Shown here piece by piece: positions 24,978 to 32,766 of a stretch of 35,511 nucleotides of DNA. Under the pieces are notes generated by a model. That model made no database searches, was not told the origin of the DNA, and saw only the letters and a list, made by a program, of their open reading frames with translations. Location: contig CAIJXU010000080.1 in the NCBI GenBank assembly GCA_903824725.1, positions 1 through 35,511 on the forward strand, in the 5' to 3' direction. Source of the stretch: an uncultured Bacteroidota bacterium (GTDB lineage Bacteria > Bacteroidota > Bacteroidia > Chitinophagales > Chitinophagaceae). Each line of letters starts with the position of its first letter. Position 1 is the stretch's first letter. Made by a program: the position numbers and the translations under genes.

Positions 24978-25026
24978 TTGACATAAAAGGGCTTAAAAAT
25001 GAACAAGTTGTCACTTATTCTCTGCC

Positions 25027-25034
25027 TATATTTG
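25027..25034 (+). promoter_or_regulatory. -7 box, leaderless RlmI-type gene promoter
   Basis: TATATTTG, then TGCC, then ATG at 25039: again exactly 4 nt between box and start codon. A TTG sits at 25008-25010, a 16-nt spacer that is slightly short. Confidence 0.65.
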
Positions 25035-25038
25035 TGCC

Positions 25039-26214
25039 ATGACAAAGGTGTATTTAAATAAGAAAATAACGCAAAGGATTGCTTCGGGCCACCCTTGGAT
25101 TTACAACAATGAGATTGACCGTATTGCAGGTACGGTTGCGCCTGGCGATTTAGTAGAAGTGTACTTTTTTGATGGGCAATTAGCAGGTCGAGGCTATATC
25201 AACCCCAACTCGCAAATCACGATTAGATTATTGACAAAACATAGAGACACCATTGACGCCGCTTTTTTTCATAAAAAAATTGCAACGGCTTGGGCTTATC
25301 GAAAACAACTTGGATATGTCGAAAACTGTCGATTGGTTTTTGGCGAAGCAGACGAATTACCTGCCCTCATCATAGATAAGTTTAATGACTATTTTGTTTT
25401 ACAAACTTTATCGTTTGGAATTGAAAAATGGAAGCCTGCTATTGTAGAAGCGATTCAATCCATTTTTAATCCAAAAGGAATTTATGAACGCAATGATGTT
25501 CCTGTAAGAGAACTAGAAGGACTTACTCAAATAAAAGGCTTTTTAAGCGACCCCTTCCCTACAGAAATTTTAATCAATGAAAATGGTTTAAAGTTTTATG
25601 TCAACATTGAAACAGGACAAAAAACGGGCTACTTTTTAGACCAACAAGATAATCGCAGAGCCATACAAAAAATTGTGAGCGGAGCTGATGTACTTGGCGC
25701 TTTTACTTATACGGGCACATTTGAAATTCATGCCGCACATTATGGAGCAAAATCGGTTTTAGGTATTGACATTTCAGAAACTGCAGTAGAACAGGCGAAT
25801 AAAAATGCAGCATTAAATAAACTTGACCACATCGTTAAATTTGAAGCTATGAATGCTTTTGATGTATTAAAAAGCTGGGGCAAAGAAGGTCGAAAATACG
25901 ATGTCGTGATGCTTGATCCACCAGCCTTTACTAAAAGCAGGAATAGCATCGACAAAGCAATTACTGGGTATAAAGAAATTAATTTAAGGGGGATGAAAAT
26001 GATCAACAGCGGCGGATTTTTAGTGACTTCAAGCTGTACAAATTTAGTAAGCCCTGAATTATTTTTAGACACCATAGATATGGCAGCAAAAGATGCTAAA
26101 AAAAGAATTAGGCAAGTCACTTATCAATCTCAATCAAGTGATCATCCTATTATATGGGGCATGGAAAATACACACTATTTGAAATTTTTGATTGTTGAAG
26201 TTTGCGATCGTTAA
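25039..26214 (+). CDS. Class I rRNA methyltransferase, RlmI (YccW)-like
   Basis: A SAM-dependent m5C methyltransferase family; E. coli RlmI modifies C1962 of 23S rRNA. The 391 residues show an N-terminal PUA-like domain (about 1-75, SGHPWIYNNEI and GRGYINPNSQITIRLLT), a central EEHEE-type domain (about 76-185), and the catalytic domain with TGQKTGYFLDQQDNRRA, motif I VLGAFTYTGTFEIHAA, DVVMLDPPAFTKSR (motif IV) and TSSCTNLVS (motif VI Cys). Position specificity is inferred from the family. It is divergent from grpE and is followed by a strong bidirectional terminator. Confidence 0.92.
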   Translation: MTKVYLNKKITQRIASGHPWIYNNEIDRIAGTVAPGDLVEVYFFDGQLAGRGYINPNSQITIRLLTKHRDTIDAAFFHKKIATAWAYRKQLGYVENCRLVFGEADELPALIIDKFNDYFVLQTLSFGIEKWKPAIVEAIQSIFNPKGIYERNDVPVRELEGLTQIKGFLSDPFPTEILINENGLKFYVNIETGQKTGYFLDQQDNRRAIQKIVSGADVLGAFTYTGTFEIHAAHYGAKSVLGIDISETAVEQANKNAALNKLDHIVKFEAMNAFDVLKSWGKEGRKYDVVMLDPPAFTKSRNSIDKAITGYKEINLRGMKMINSGGFLVTSSCTNLVSPELFLDTIDMAAKDAKKRIRQVTYQSQSSDHPIIWGMENTHYLKFLIVEVCDR

Positions 26215-26241
26215 AAAATGATTCCTTAAATAACTTAATAC

Positions 26242-26278
26242 AAAAAGCCTCCTTCAAACAGTTTGAAGGAGGCTTTTT
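26242..26278. terminator. Bidirectional terminator between RlmI-type and peroxiredoxin genes
   Basis: A 17-bp perfect inverted repeat, AAAAAGCCTCCTTCAAA against TTTGAAGGAGGCTTTTT, with a 3-nt loop and A/T tracts at both ends. It lies between convergent genes, so it can end transcripts in both directions. Confidence 0.9.
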
Positions 26279-26308
26279 AATTTTATACTTTTAGCAACCA
26301 GCGATATT

Positions 26309-26782
26309 TCAGTTTAAAGTATTCAATACAGTTTGAATGGCTTCAAAATTAGGTAAATCACCAGGTGTAGGACATATTTCAGCATATTGTACCACTCCTT
26401 CTTTGTCAATAACAAAAGCGGAACGCTTGCTCACTCCTGCCATTTCGAATGCTGGGAAAACTTCATATTTAACCCCATAAGAAGTACTTGCAGTTTTATT
26501 AAAATCGCTTAATAAAGTAAAGTTTAATTTTTGCTCTTCTTTAAATTTACCTAAAGTAAAAAGGGAATCTACTGATATACCCAACACTTCAGCGTTGGCA
26601 TTATTGTAAACACCAATATTGTCTCTGATACTACATAATTCAGTAGTGCAAACTCCAGTAAAAGCCAAAGGGAAAAATAATACGACCACATTTTTTCCTT
26701 TATAATCTGCTAAGGATACTGCTTTTTTTTCTGTGTCAAATAAGGTAAAAGCAGGCGCTGCTTGTCCGATTGAAATGCTCAT
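26309..26782 (-). CDS. Thiol peroxidase, AhpC/TSA (BCP-like) peroxiredoxin
   Basis: Reduces peroxides through cysteine chemistry in the cytoplasm. At 157 residues it is a compact thioredoxin fold. The active-site PLAFTGVCTTE carries the peroxidatic C45 in the PxxxTxxC motif. A second Cys five residues later (C50, CTTELC) is in the resolving position of BCP-type enzymes. The usual conserved Arg (KRSAFVIDKEGVVQY) is present, as is the N-terminal GQAAPAFTL. It has no signal peptide. A -7 box at 26817-26824 gives it its own short transcript, ending at the terminator 26242-26278. Confidence 0.94.
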   Translation of the reverse strand: MSISIGQAAPAFTLFDTEKKAVSLADYKGKNVVVLFFPLAFTGVCTTELCSIRDNIGVYNNANAEVLGISVDSLFTLGKFKEEQKLNFTLLSDFNKTASTSYGVKYEVFPAFEMAGVSKRSAFVIDKEGVVQYAEICPTPGDLPNFEAIQTVLNTLN

Positions 26783-26816
26783 TTTTTTATAATTTAATGG
26801 TTTATTTAATTTTGTT

Positions 26817-26824
26817 CAAAAGTA
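26817..26824 (-). promoter_or_regulatory. -7 box for the peroxiredoxin gene
   Basis: TACTTTTG on the minus strand, about 35 nt before the ATG at 26782 and just past the stop of the DUF4296 gene. No -33 element was found at the expected distance. Confidence 0.5.
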
Positions 26825-26842
26825 AGAAAGAGACTTTGAAAA

Positions 26843-27193
26843 TTATTGTTTTAGTTGCTTTATTGTTTCAGTTTTTTCCCTTTTCGATATTGCAGCGACA
26901 GAATCCATTAATTCCTTAAACAAAAGTGGATGTTTTTCGTAAAAATCAATGGAGCTGTAAAAATCCTTCGCTGTCACTTTATTTAATTCAAAAATTTGTT
27001 GATACATTTCGACATTTTTACGCTTACCCTTTAAAGTGCTGTCCTGAAAGGAAATTTTTGAATAATATCCATCCGACTGCATTAATTCCCATACAATTCT
27101 TGGCATTTTTTCAAACGCAACTGGCGCCTTCCCTTTTTCCGAAAATTGACAGGCTACAATAAAAAATAGGGCTGTTAAATATAAATATCTCAT
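26843..27193 (-). CDS. DUF4296-type lipoprotein
   Basis: A 116-residue lipoprotein. The signal is MRYLYLTALFFIVAC with the lipobox FIVAC (C15). The mature part is helical and follows the DUF4296 pattern as I remember it: a short helix with a Pro (KMPRIVWELMQSDGYYS), then a Tyr-x-x-Ile-Phe-like YQQIFELNKVTAKDFYSSIDFYEKHP. Function is unknown. Its ATG overlaps the stop of the PorD-like gene by 4 nt (ATGA), so translation is coupled, and the two products may act in the same envelope process (inference). Confidence 0.82.
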   Translation of the reverse strand: MRYLYLTALFFIVACQFSEKGKAPVAFEKMPRIVWELMQSDGYYSKISFQDSTLKGKRKNVEMYQQIFELNKVTAKDFYSSIDFYEKHPLLFKELMDSVAAISKREKTETIKQLKQ

Positions 27194-28113
27194 TCTAATT
27201 TTTCTTTATACTTGTTAATATTGGCAATATCAATAGTTGACAAAGTTGCGATTAGTTGTTTTTTCATCGACTTTTCTGCACTACCAAAGATACCAATGAT
27301 CTCTGTCACTTTCCCTTGCATTAATATAGGTACTGCCATGGTATTTGAACTGGCTTCGTATACTTCCTGCATACTCATTAATGCATTTAAAATAGCCGCC
27401 TTTGCAACCGATGGCTTATCTACTAATTGATCTAGCCCTTCTCGATAATAACTGTATAATACACTGTGTAGTTTATCAAAACCACTTTGGGTAAAGTTGT
27501 CAATAAGTAAATACCTGTTTCTTTGACCATCGTATGATTTCCACCCACTGATACCTGAGCCTTCAGGGGCATTATTTACAATATTAAGTGCCTTATTAAA
27601 ATAGGGCTTGCCTCCTTGGAGCGCATAAGAATCATAATCCAGTCCTAGTATAACATAGATGTAATAAGCAAGTGTAGCCGTCAAATTTGCTTCTAATGCA
27701 TCCGAACCTTGCACTCTGTTTTCATTAAATTCAATAGGCTGGGACAATTGATATTTAAATGTAAAATTGGCGTCCTGCATATTTAACAAGGGCGTTGTAT
27801 ATGCACTATTATAGACTGGTCTATTAGACACTATACTTAACTTAGCTTCATATACGCCTGATGATACAACCGATTCAATAGTGATATAAAAATTACAATC
27901 AATTTTTTCTTCTTTTGAAAAAGCATCACTTGTCCACTTACGTTGATTCAAAAAATCTTTTAGTTGACTTTGTAATTGCACGAACGTTTTAGGATCCACT
28001 TGATTATCTACCTTACTTGTTTGAAAAGAAATGGTTGCATTTAATTCCTGCGAAATGCATTTTAATTGCAGTAGCACTGAAATACAAAATAAAGAAATGA
28101 TTTTATGCAACAT
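27190..28113 (-). CDS. DUF4835 family protein (PorD-like)
   Basis: An exported protein of 307 residues with a signal peptide (about 1-21, ending LKCISQ before E). The sequence follows the Bacteroidota-only DUF4835 family: INxTI-like ELNATISFQTSKV, KDFLNQRKWT near 50-60, CNFYITIESV, RPVYNSAYTTPLLNMQDANFTFKY, and the very characteristic LTATLAYYIYVILGLDYDSYALQGGKPYF. Some databases call this family type IX secretion protein PorD; I treat that as a family label, not proof of a secretion role. It lies downstream of bamD-rpoZ, from which it is separated by a hairpin terminator. Confidence 0.85.
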   Translation of the reverse strand: MLHKIISLFCISVLLQLKCISQELNATISFQTSKVDNQVDPKTFVQLQSQLKDFLNQRKWTSDAFSKEEKIDCNFYITIESVVSSGVYEAKLSIVSNRPVYNSAYTTPLLNMQDANFTFKYQLSQPIEFNENRVQGSDALEANLTATLAYYIYVILGLDYDSYALQGGKPYFNKALNIVNNAPEGSGISGWKSYDGQRNRYLLIDNFTQSGFDKLHSVLYSYYREGLDQLVDKPSVAKAAILNALMSMQEVYEASSNTMAVPILMQGKVTEIIGIFGSAEKSMKKQLIATLSTIDIANINKYKEKLE

Positions 28114-28154
28114 GAGTCCCGCTGTTTAACGATGAATGGTTATCCCTAAAATAC

Positions 28155-28188
28155 AAAAACGTCCCGATAGTATAACCATTTCGGGACG
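28155..28188 (-). terminator. Terminator after rpoZ
   Basis: On the minus strand CGTCCCGA pairs with TCGGGACG around a 13-nt loop and is followed by TTTTT. It lies 23 nt past the rpoZ stop. Its stem shares the TCCCGA/TCGGGA core with the hairpins inside the decayed tRNA copy. Confidence 0.75.
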
Positions 28189-28210
28189 CTTTAATGCAAA
28201 TAAGTGAAGA

Positions 28211-28555
28211 TTAACGAAATAAATCGGTCTCCTCATTCTTGCGATAATAAATTTTATCATCAATGAATTCAGCTGTAGCTAAAATGGCTGGGTTAGGCAT
28301 ACGCTCATATGCTTTAGAGATTTCAATTTGCTCCTTGTTCTCATGAATCTCCTCTAAGCTATCTGTATGGCTTGCAAACTCCTCCAACTTACTATGCAAC
28401 TCCTCTCTGATAGAGATATTGATTTGATTTGCTCTACGAGATATAATCGAGATAGACTCGTATAAATTACCCGTTTTAGCTTTTAATGCCTTTAAACTTT
28501 TTGTTTCAACAACAGAAGCGACATTCGCTCCCATATGTCTTCTTAATTTACTCAT
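28211..28555 (-). CDS. rpoZ: RNA polymerase omega subunit (Rpb6/RpoZ type)
   Basis: Assists assembly of the RNA polymerase beta' subunit. At 114 residues it resembles the Bacteroidota omega/Rpb6 family: TGNLYESISIISRRANQINISIREELHSKLEEF is the conserved core helix region (about 28-60), and EEIHENKEQIEISKAYERMPNPAILATAEFI is the C-terminal phylum-specific part. Its start codon overlaps the bamD stop by 4 nt (ATGA), so the two are translationally coupled. This pairing with bamD is typical of the phylum. Confidence 0.9.
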   Translation of the reverse strand: MSKLRRHMGANVASVVETKSLKALKAKTGNLYESISIISRRANQINISIREELHSKLEEFASHTDSLEEIHENKEQIEISKAYERMPNPAILATAEFIDDKIYYRKNEETDLFR

Positions 28556-29346
28556 TTTATACTATTTAATAAATGATCAGTTTGTGTTTTAATTTTTTTA
28601 GCCTCCGCCACCAATGGACTATCGCTATACCTGTCCACAAAGTCGTTATATTCAACAATTACTTTTTCGAATCTTTCTTTTTGTTTGTCTACAAAACTAT
28701 TTTCAGCAAATTTGAAATAGGCTTTAATAGTTAACAATTTATATTGATCTGCATTTTTTGAATCTGGATACCCATCTGATAATAAGCCATAAGAGATCGC
28801 CGCCGAACGGTATAAAGCAAGATTATAATATAAAGTAGCTGTTTTATAATCCTTCAATTCTAATTTAGCACGACAAGCGTCAATCACATCAGTCGCTTCC
28901 TTCACTCTTGCACTTTTTGGATATGCATCAATGAAAGCCTGCATTAACTGAATTGTTCTATTGGTCGTGGTTTGATCTAACTCTGCTTTAGGAGATCTCT
29001 TAAAATAAGTATTCGCTCTCAAATATTCAACTTCCTCTCTTTTTGGACTACTTGGAAAATATTCAATAAATGTTTTAAATAAATTTTCCGAGTTTTCATA
29101 ATCCTTGTCTAAATAATAGGAATTTGCGAATTTCAAATACAACTCCTCATATCGAGCAGTTCCTTTCACAAATGGTATAACAGATTCAAAGAGCTGCTGA
29201 GCATTCGTGTACTTTTTTTCTTTAAAGTACTGTTCGGCCATTTTTACTTTATAGTCAGTATCCTTATTTTTCAAAATTTTCTGAAATTTTGAAGTACAAG
29301 AACTTAGACTCAAAACAATACAAAAAATGACAATTATTCTATTCAT
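28552..29346 (-). CDS. bamD: Outer-membrane assembly lipoprotein BamD
   Basis: A TPR lipoprotein of the BAM complex that inserts beta-barrels. From the chosen start it is 264 residues. A signal peptide leads to the lipobox SLSSC followed by TSKFQKILKNKD, and several TPR-like helix pairs follow (EQYFKEKKYTNAQQLFESVIP, FANSYYLDKDYENSENLFKTFIEYFP, AFIDAYPKSARVKEATD). The frame is open to 29358, but that ATG lies in the -7 box 29356-29363, so I start at MNRIIVIF (29346). It heads a unit with rpoZ. Confidence 0.93.
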   Translation of the reverse strand: MNRIIVIFCIVLSLSSCTSKFQKILKNKDTDYKVKMAEQYFKEKKYTNAQQLFESVIPFVKGTARYEELYLKFANSYYLDKDYENSENLFKTFIEYFPSSPKREEVEYLRANTYFKRSPKAELDQTTTNRTIQLMQAFIDAYPKSARVKEATDVIDACRAKLELKDYKTATLYYNLALYRSAAISYGLLSDGYPDSKNADQYKLLTIKAYFKFAENSFVDKQKERFEKVIVEYNDFVDRYSDSPLVAEAKKIKTQTDHLLNSIK

Positions 29347-29355
29347 ACAGGGAAG

Positions 29356-29363
29356 CAAAATTA
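29356..29363 (-). promoter_or_regulatory. -7 box for bamD-rpoZ
   Basis: TAATTTTG on the minus strand, 9 nt before the chosen bamD ATG. It overlaps the alternative ATG at 29358, which it therefore argues against. Confidence 0.55.
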
Positions 29364-29429
29364 GCTAATAATACTCAATTTATGATTAAAAATAATCCAA
29401 ATTGAAGCGTTTAGCGTTAAGATTTACAT

Positions 29430-29463
29430 AAAAAAGGCCCCTCCCGAATGATCGGGTGGGGCC
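29430..29463 (-). terminator. Terminator after rpsA
   Basis: On the minus strand GGCCCC, a mismatched A, and CCCGA pair with TCGGG, A and GGGGCC around a 4-nt loop, followed by six T. It lies 26 nt past the rpsA stop. The inner stem again carries CCCGA/TCGGG. Confidence 0.9.
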
Positions 29464-29488
29464 CATATCAAAAACTTAGGACAGTAAA

Positions 29489-31378
29489 CTATCCTTTACT
29501 TGCATTGTCATCATCCATTTTCGCTTTGATTTCAGCTAAAGCACCTAAGTCACCCAAAGTAGATTTTTCAACTTTACTTTGAATTGTCTTTACTGCTTTT
29601 TTAGTTTTCTCAGTTTCAACTTTTGCTTCTTTCTTAGCTACTTCTTTTTCTTCTACCACTGCTTGTTCCCAAATTCTAGCATGACTAACTACAATTCGCT
29701 TTTCATTACGATCAAATTCGATCACCATGAACTTCGCTGTTTCTTCTGCTTGAACTTGTTTACCATCTTCTTTTGCAAGGTGACGGTTAGGAGCAAATCC
29801 TTCTAAACCATGAGGCAATTGTACAATAGCACCTTTATCGTCCTTGCGAACAATAGTACCATCATGAATAGATCCAATTGCAAAAGTTTGCTCTAATGCA
29901 TTCCAAGGATCTTCTTCTAATTGCTTATGACCTAATTGTAATTTTCTGTTTTCTTTATCGATGTTTAAAATGATAATATCAACATGCTCTCCTACTTTAA
30001 CATACTCAGAAGGATGATTGAAACGCTTCAACCAACTTAAATCGCTGATGTGAATCATTCCGCCAATTCCAGACTCTAATTCAACAAACACACCATAAGG
30101 AGTGATGTTTTTTACAAGCCCTTTGTGTTTGCTATTTTCAGGGAATTTATTATCAATTGCACTCCAAGGATCTTGAGACATTTGTTTAATACTCAAACTC
30201 ATCTTGCGTGCATCTTTATCAAGTGTAACCACTTTTGCTTCATGCTCATCTCCTAATTTGAAGAATTCTTTTGCATTGATTGGGGTATTTGCCCAAGTGA
30301 TTTCAGAAACGTGCACTAAACCTTCAACACCAGGTTGAATTTCAAGGAACGCACCGTAATCTTCGATATTAACCACTTTACCTTTTACAACACTACCTTC
30401 TGATAAATCAGTTGGCAATACATCCCAAGGATGTGGTGTTAATTGTTTTAAACCTAAGCTGATACGTTTTTTATCATCATCAAAGTCTAATACCACCACT
30501 TGAATGCGTTGGTCTAACTTAACTACTTCACTTGGATGAGAAATTCTACCCCAAGAGATATCCGTGATATATAATAAACCATCTAATCCACCTAAGTCCA
30601 TAAAGGCTCCGAAGTCAGTGATGTTTTTAACAACACCTTCTAATACTTGGCCTTTTTCTAATTTACTCATGATTTCAGCGCGTTGTGCTTCGATATCACT
30701 TTCGATTAATGCTTTATGAGATACAACAGCGTTTTTAATAGTTTCGTTTATCTTAACTACTTTAAACTCCATTGTTTTTCCAACGAATTGATCATAATCA
30801 GTAACTGGTTTCACGTCAATTTGAGAACCTGGTAAGAAAGTTTCCATACCAAATACATCAACGATCAAACCACCTTTTGTTTTACTAGTTACTAAACCAG
30901 TAACCACTTCGCCTGTTTTATGTACTTCCATAATTCTTTCCCAAGCGCGGAAAATACGAGCAGATTTACGGCTTAAGTGAAGATTACCATCACGGTCTTC
31001 TTTTTCTACTACCATTACTTCTACAGTATCACCGGTTTTAACACCATTGGTGTCACGGAATTCATTCAATGAAACTAATCCGTCACTTTTAAATCCGATG
31101 TTTACAACCACATCAGTTTTAGTTAAAGCAACTACTAGTCCATTCATAATTTGACCATCAGAAATTTGTACGAAAGTGCTATCATACACTTTGTCATACT
31201 TTAATCTTTCTGTTTCAGCATAATGACTCACATTGCGTTTGTCAACACTCCAGTCAAAATCATCGTGTGCTGTTTGAATAATTGTTTCAGGTGCTTTTGG
31301 TGTCGCAGTTGCTTCAACAGCTGTAGCGCCGTCGAATTCCTGTGCGTCTGCGTTTAGGTTTTTAATAAAAAATTTCAT
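29489..31378 (-). CDS. rpsA: 30S ribosomal protein S1
   Basis: Binds mRNA on the small subunit and unfolds it for initiation. The 629 residues hold six S1/OB repeats at about 75-137, 156-222, 244-311, 329-398, 416-485 and 502-567. Repeats 3-5 carry the standard FGAF/YGAF/YGVF and GL(V/L)(H/Y)(V/I)(S/T)(D/E)(I/L) phrases. A phylum-typical N-terminal extension (about 1-70, Ala/Thr-rich then acidic) and a charged Lys/Glu-rich tail (about 575-629) flank them. A promoter box is at 31407-31414. The gene is a single unit with its own terminator. S1 is a plausible helper for the leaderless and non-SD messages seen nearby (inference). Confidence 0.97.
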   Translation of the reverse strand: MKFFIKNLNADAQEFDGATAVEATATPKAPETIIQTAHDDFDWSVDKRNVSHYAETERLKYDKVYDSTFVQISDGQIMNGLVVALTKTDVVVNIGFKSDGLVSLNEFRDTNGVKTGDTVEVMVVEKEDRDGNLHLSRKSARIFRAWERIMEVHKTGEVVTGLVTSKTKGGLIVDVFGMETFLPGSQIDVKPVTDYDQFVGKTMEFKVVKINETIKNAVVSHKALIESDIEAQRAEIMSKLEKGQVLEGVVKNITDFGAFMDLGGLDGLLYITDISWGRISHPSEVVKLDQRIQVVVLDFDDDKKRISLGLKQLTPHPWDVLPTDLSEGSVVKGKVVNIEDYGAFLEIQPGVEGLVHVSEITWANTPINAKEFFKLGDEHEAKVVTLDKDARKMSLSIKQMSQDPWSAIDNKFPENSKHKGLVKNITPYGVFVELESGIGGMIHISDLSWLKRFNHPSEYVKVGEHVDIIILNIDKENRKLQLGHKQLEEDPWNALEQTFAIGSIHDGTIVRKDDKGAIVQLPHGLEGFAPNRHLAKEDGKQVQAEETAKFMVIEFDRNEKRIVVSHARIWEQAVVEEKEVAKKEAKVETEKTKKAVKTIQSKVEKSTLGDLGALAEIKAKMDDDNASKG

Positions 31379-31406
31379 ATAAAACCGGCGTTTTTAAACC
31401 GGACGG

Positions 31407-31414
31407 CAAAGGTA
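31407..31414 (-). promoter_or_regulatory. -7 box for rpsA
   Basis: TACCTTTG on the minus strand, about 28 nt before the ATG at 31378. The short leader that follows contains the repeated AAACCGG (31382-31388, 31397-31402), with two CCGG blocks that could pair weakly. Confidence 0.55.
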
Positions 31415-31476
31415 GGGAAAAAAGCCTAAAAAAAGGTTGAAAATGAGCCAAAAAAGGAGGTAAAAATCGTACCAAT

Positions 31477-32727
31477 TTATTTTATAATAGATTGATTACC
31501 AATATGCTGTGCTGCTAGCCATCCCGAGGTCCATGCATGTTGAAAATTGAAGCCTCCTGTGATACCATCTACATCCATCATTTCACCTGCAAAATGTAAG
31601 CCTGGAACCATTTTACTTTCCATGGTGGCCGCCTCAATTTCTGTGAGCGTTACCCCACCACAAGTAACGAACTCCTCTTTAAAAGTAGTTTTGCCTTTGA
31701 CTTGCAAAGTGGTTCTTGTTAATGATTGTATTAATTGATGTTGTTGTGCACTTTTTAAATCAGCCCATTTTGTAGTAAATGAAATACCCGCTTCTTGTAA
31801 TAGATATTGCCATAATCTTTGTGGTAAATTAAATGGATTCTTAGTCCCCATTTCACGACGACCTAAATCCATTCTTAAATTTATCCACTCCATTTTTAAA
31901 TTGGCTTCATTGTATTCGGGCGTCCAATTAATTATTATTTCACCTTCATAATGATCATCGGCCAATTCACGAGCGCACCATGCCGATAATTTTATTGCAG
32001 CAGGTCCACTGATGCCCCAATGCGTAATAAGCAAAGGACCTTGTTCTGTTATTTTATTTCCTTTCCATTGTATGACTGCATTTTCAACGGCCACACCCAT
32101 TAAAGTGGTTATTTTTTTATCCACTAAATTAAATGTAAATAAAGAAGGTACTGGAGCAACGATCGTATGTCCTAATGTAGTTAACCAATTTAATTTATCC
32201 GACTTCAGCATCCCTCCTGTTGCTAAACAAATAGCATCTGCTGTAATTTTTTTTTCACTTGCAAGGGTAAGTATAAAATTAGAATCGCTTGCATTATTCA
32301 TTTTTTCAACTTGCACCACTTCCTGCCCTGTTAAAACTTTAATTTCATATTGATGAACTTTACGCAAAAAACAATCAATAATCGTATCTGAATTATTGGT
32401 AGTCGGAAACATACGTCCATCCTTTTCGGTATGTAGATCTACTCCATTTTTTTTAAACCACTCAATGGTATCTAATGTTGCAAATTGATAAAAAGCTTTT
32501 TTCAAAAACCGAGCGCCTCTTGGATATTTTTTTAAAAGGGTTTCTATCTCAGGGCAAGCGTGGGTTACATTACAACGGCCACCCCCACTCACTTTAACTT
32601 TGGATAATAATTTGTTGGATTTTTCAAGAATACAAATTTCCCAATCCGGATGTAATTCGGCCACTTGAATGGCACAGAAAAAACCTGCTGCACCTCCGCC
32701 CACGACAACAATTTTTTTCTTTTCCAT
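31477..32727 (-). CDS. HI0933/BaiN-family flavoprotein
   Basis: A FAD-dependent oxidoreductase of 416 residues with unknown substrate; the family is named after HI0933 and includes the bile-acid enzyme BaiN. The dinucleotide-binding motif is VVVGGGAAGFFCAIQVAE (7-24), followed by the family signature KLLSKVKVSGGGRCNVTHA (about 39-57) and GVDLHTEKDGRMFPTTNNS. The C-terminal FAD-binding part has HFAGEMMDVDGITGGFNFQHAWTSG. It starts 39 nt after the map stop on the same strand without an evident promoter of its own, so it probably extends the secY/map transcript region. Confidence 0.9.
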   Translation of the reverse strand: MEKKKIVVVGGGAAGFFCAIQVAELHPDWEICILEKSNKLLSKVKVSGGGRCNVTHACPEIETLLKKYPRGARFLKKAFYQFATLDTIEWFKKNGVDLHTEKDGRMFPTTNNSDTIIDCFLRKVHQYEIKVLTGQEVVQVEKMNNASDSNFILTLASEKKITADAICLATGGMLKSDKLNWLTTLGHTIVAPVPSLFTFNLVDKKITTLMGVAVENAVIQWKGNKITEQGPLLITHWGISGPAAIKLSAWCARELADDHYEGEIIINWTPEYNEANLKMEWINLRMDLGRREMGTKNPFNLPQRLWQYLLQEAGISFTTKWADLKSAQQHQLIQSLTRTTLQVKGKTTFKEEFVTCGGVTLTEIEAATMESKMVPGLHFAGEMMDVDGITGGFNFQHAWTSGWLAAQHIGNQSIIK

Positions 32728-32766
32728 GAGGCACTTAAATGATCGTAAAAAAACTAGGCTCCGTTA

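Noticed and set aside
24919..25014. N-terminal membrane-like extension of GrpE
   Set aside because: The extension spans the complete promoter 24945-24977 and has no resemblance to GrpE; it is an open-frame artefact.
26242..26278. Palindrome as an attachment site or insertion-element end
   Set aside because: It lies between two convergent genes with A/T tracts on both sides, exactly as a bidirectional terminator; no mobile gene is near.
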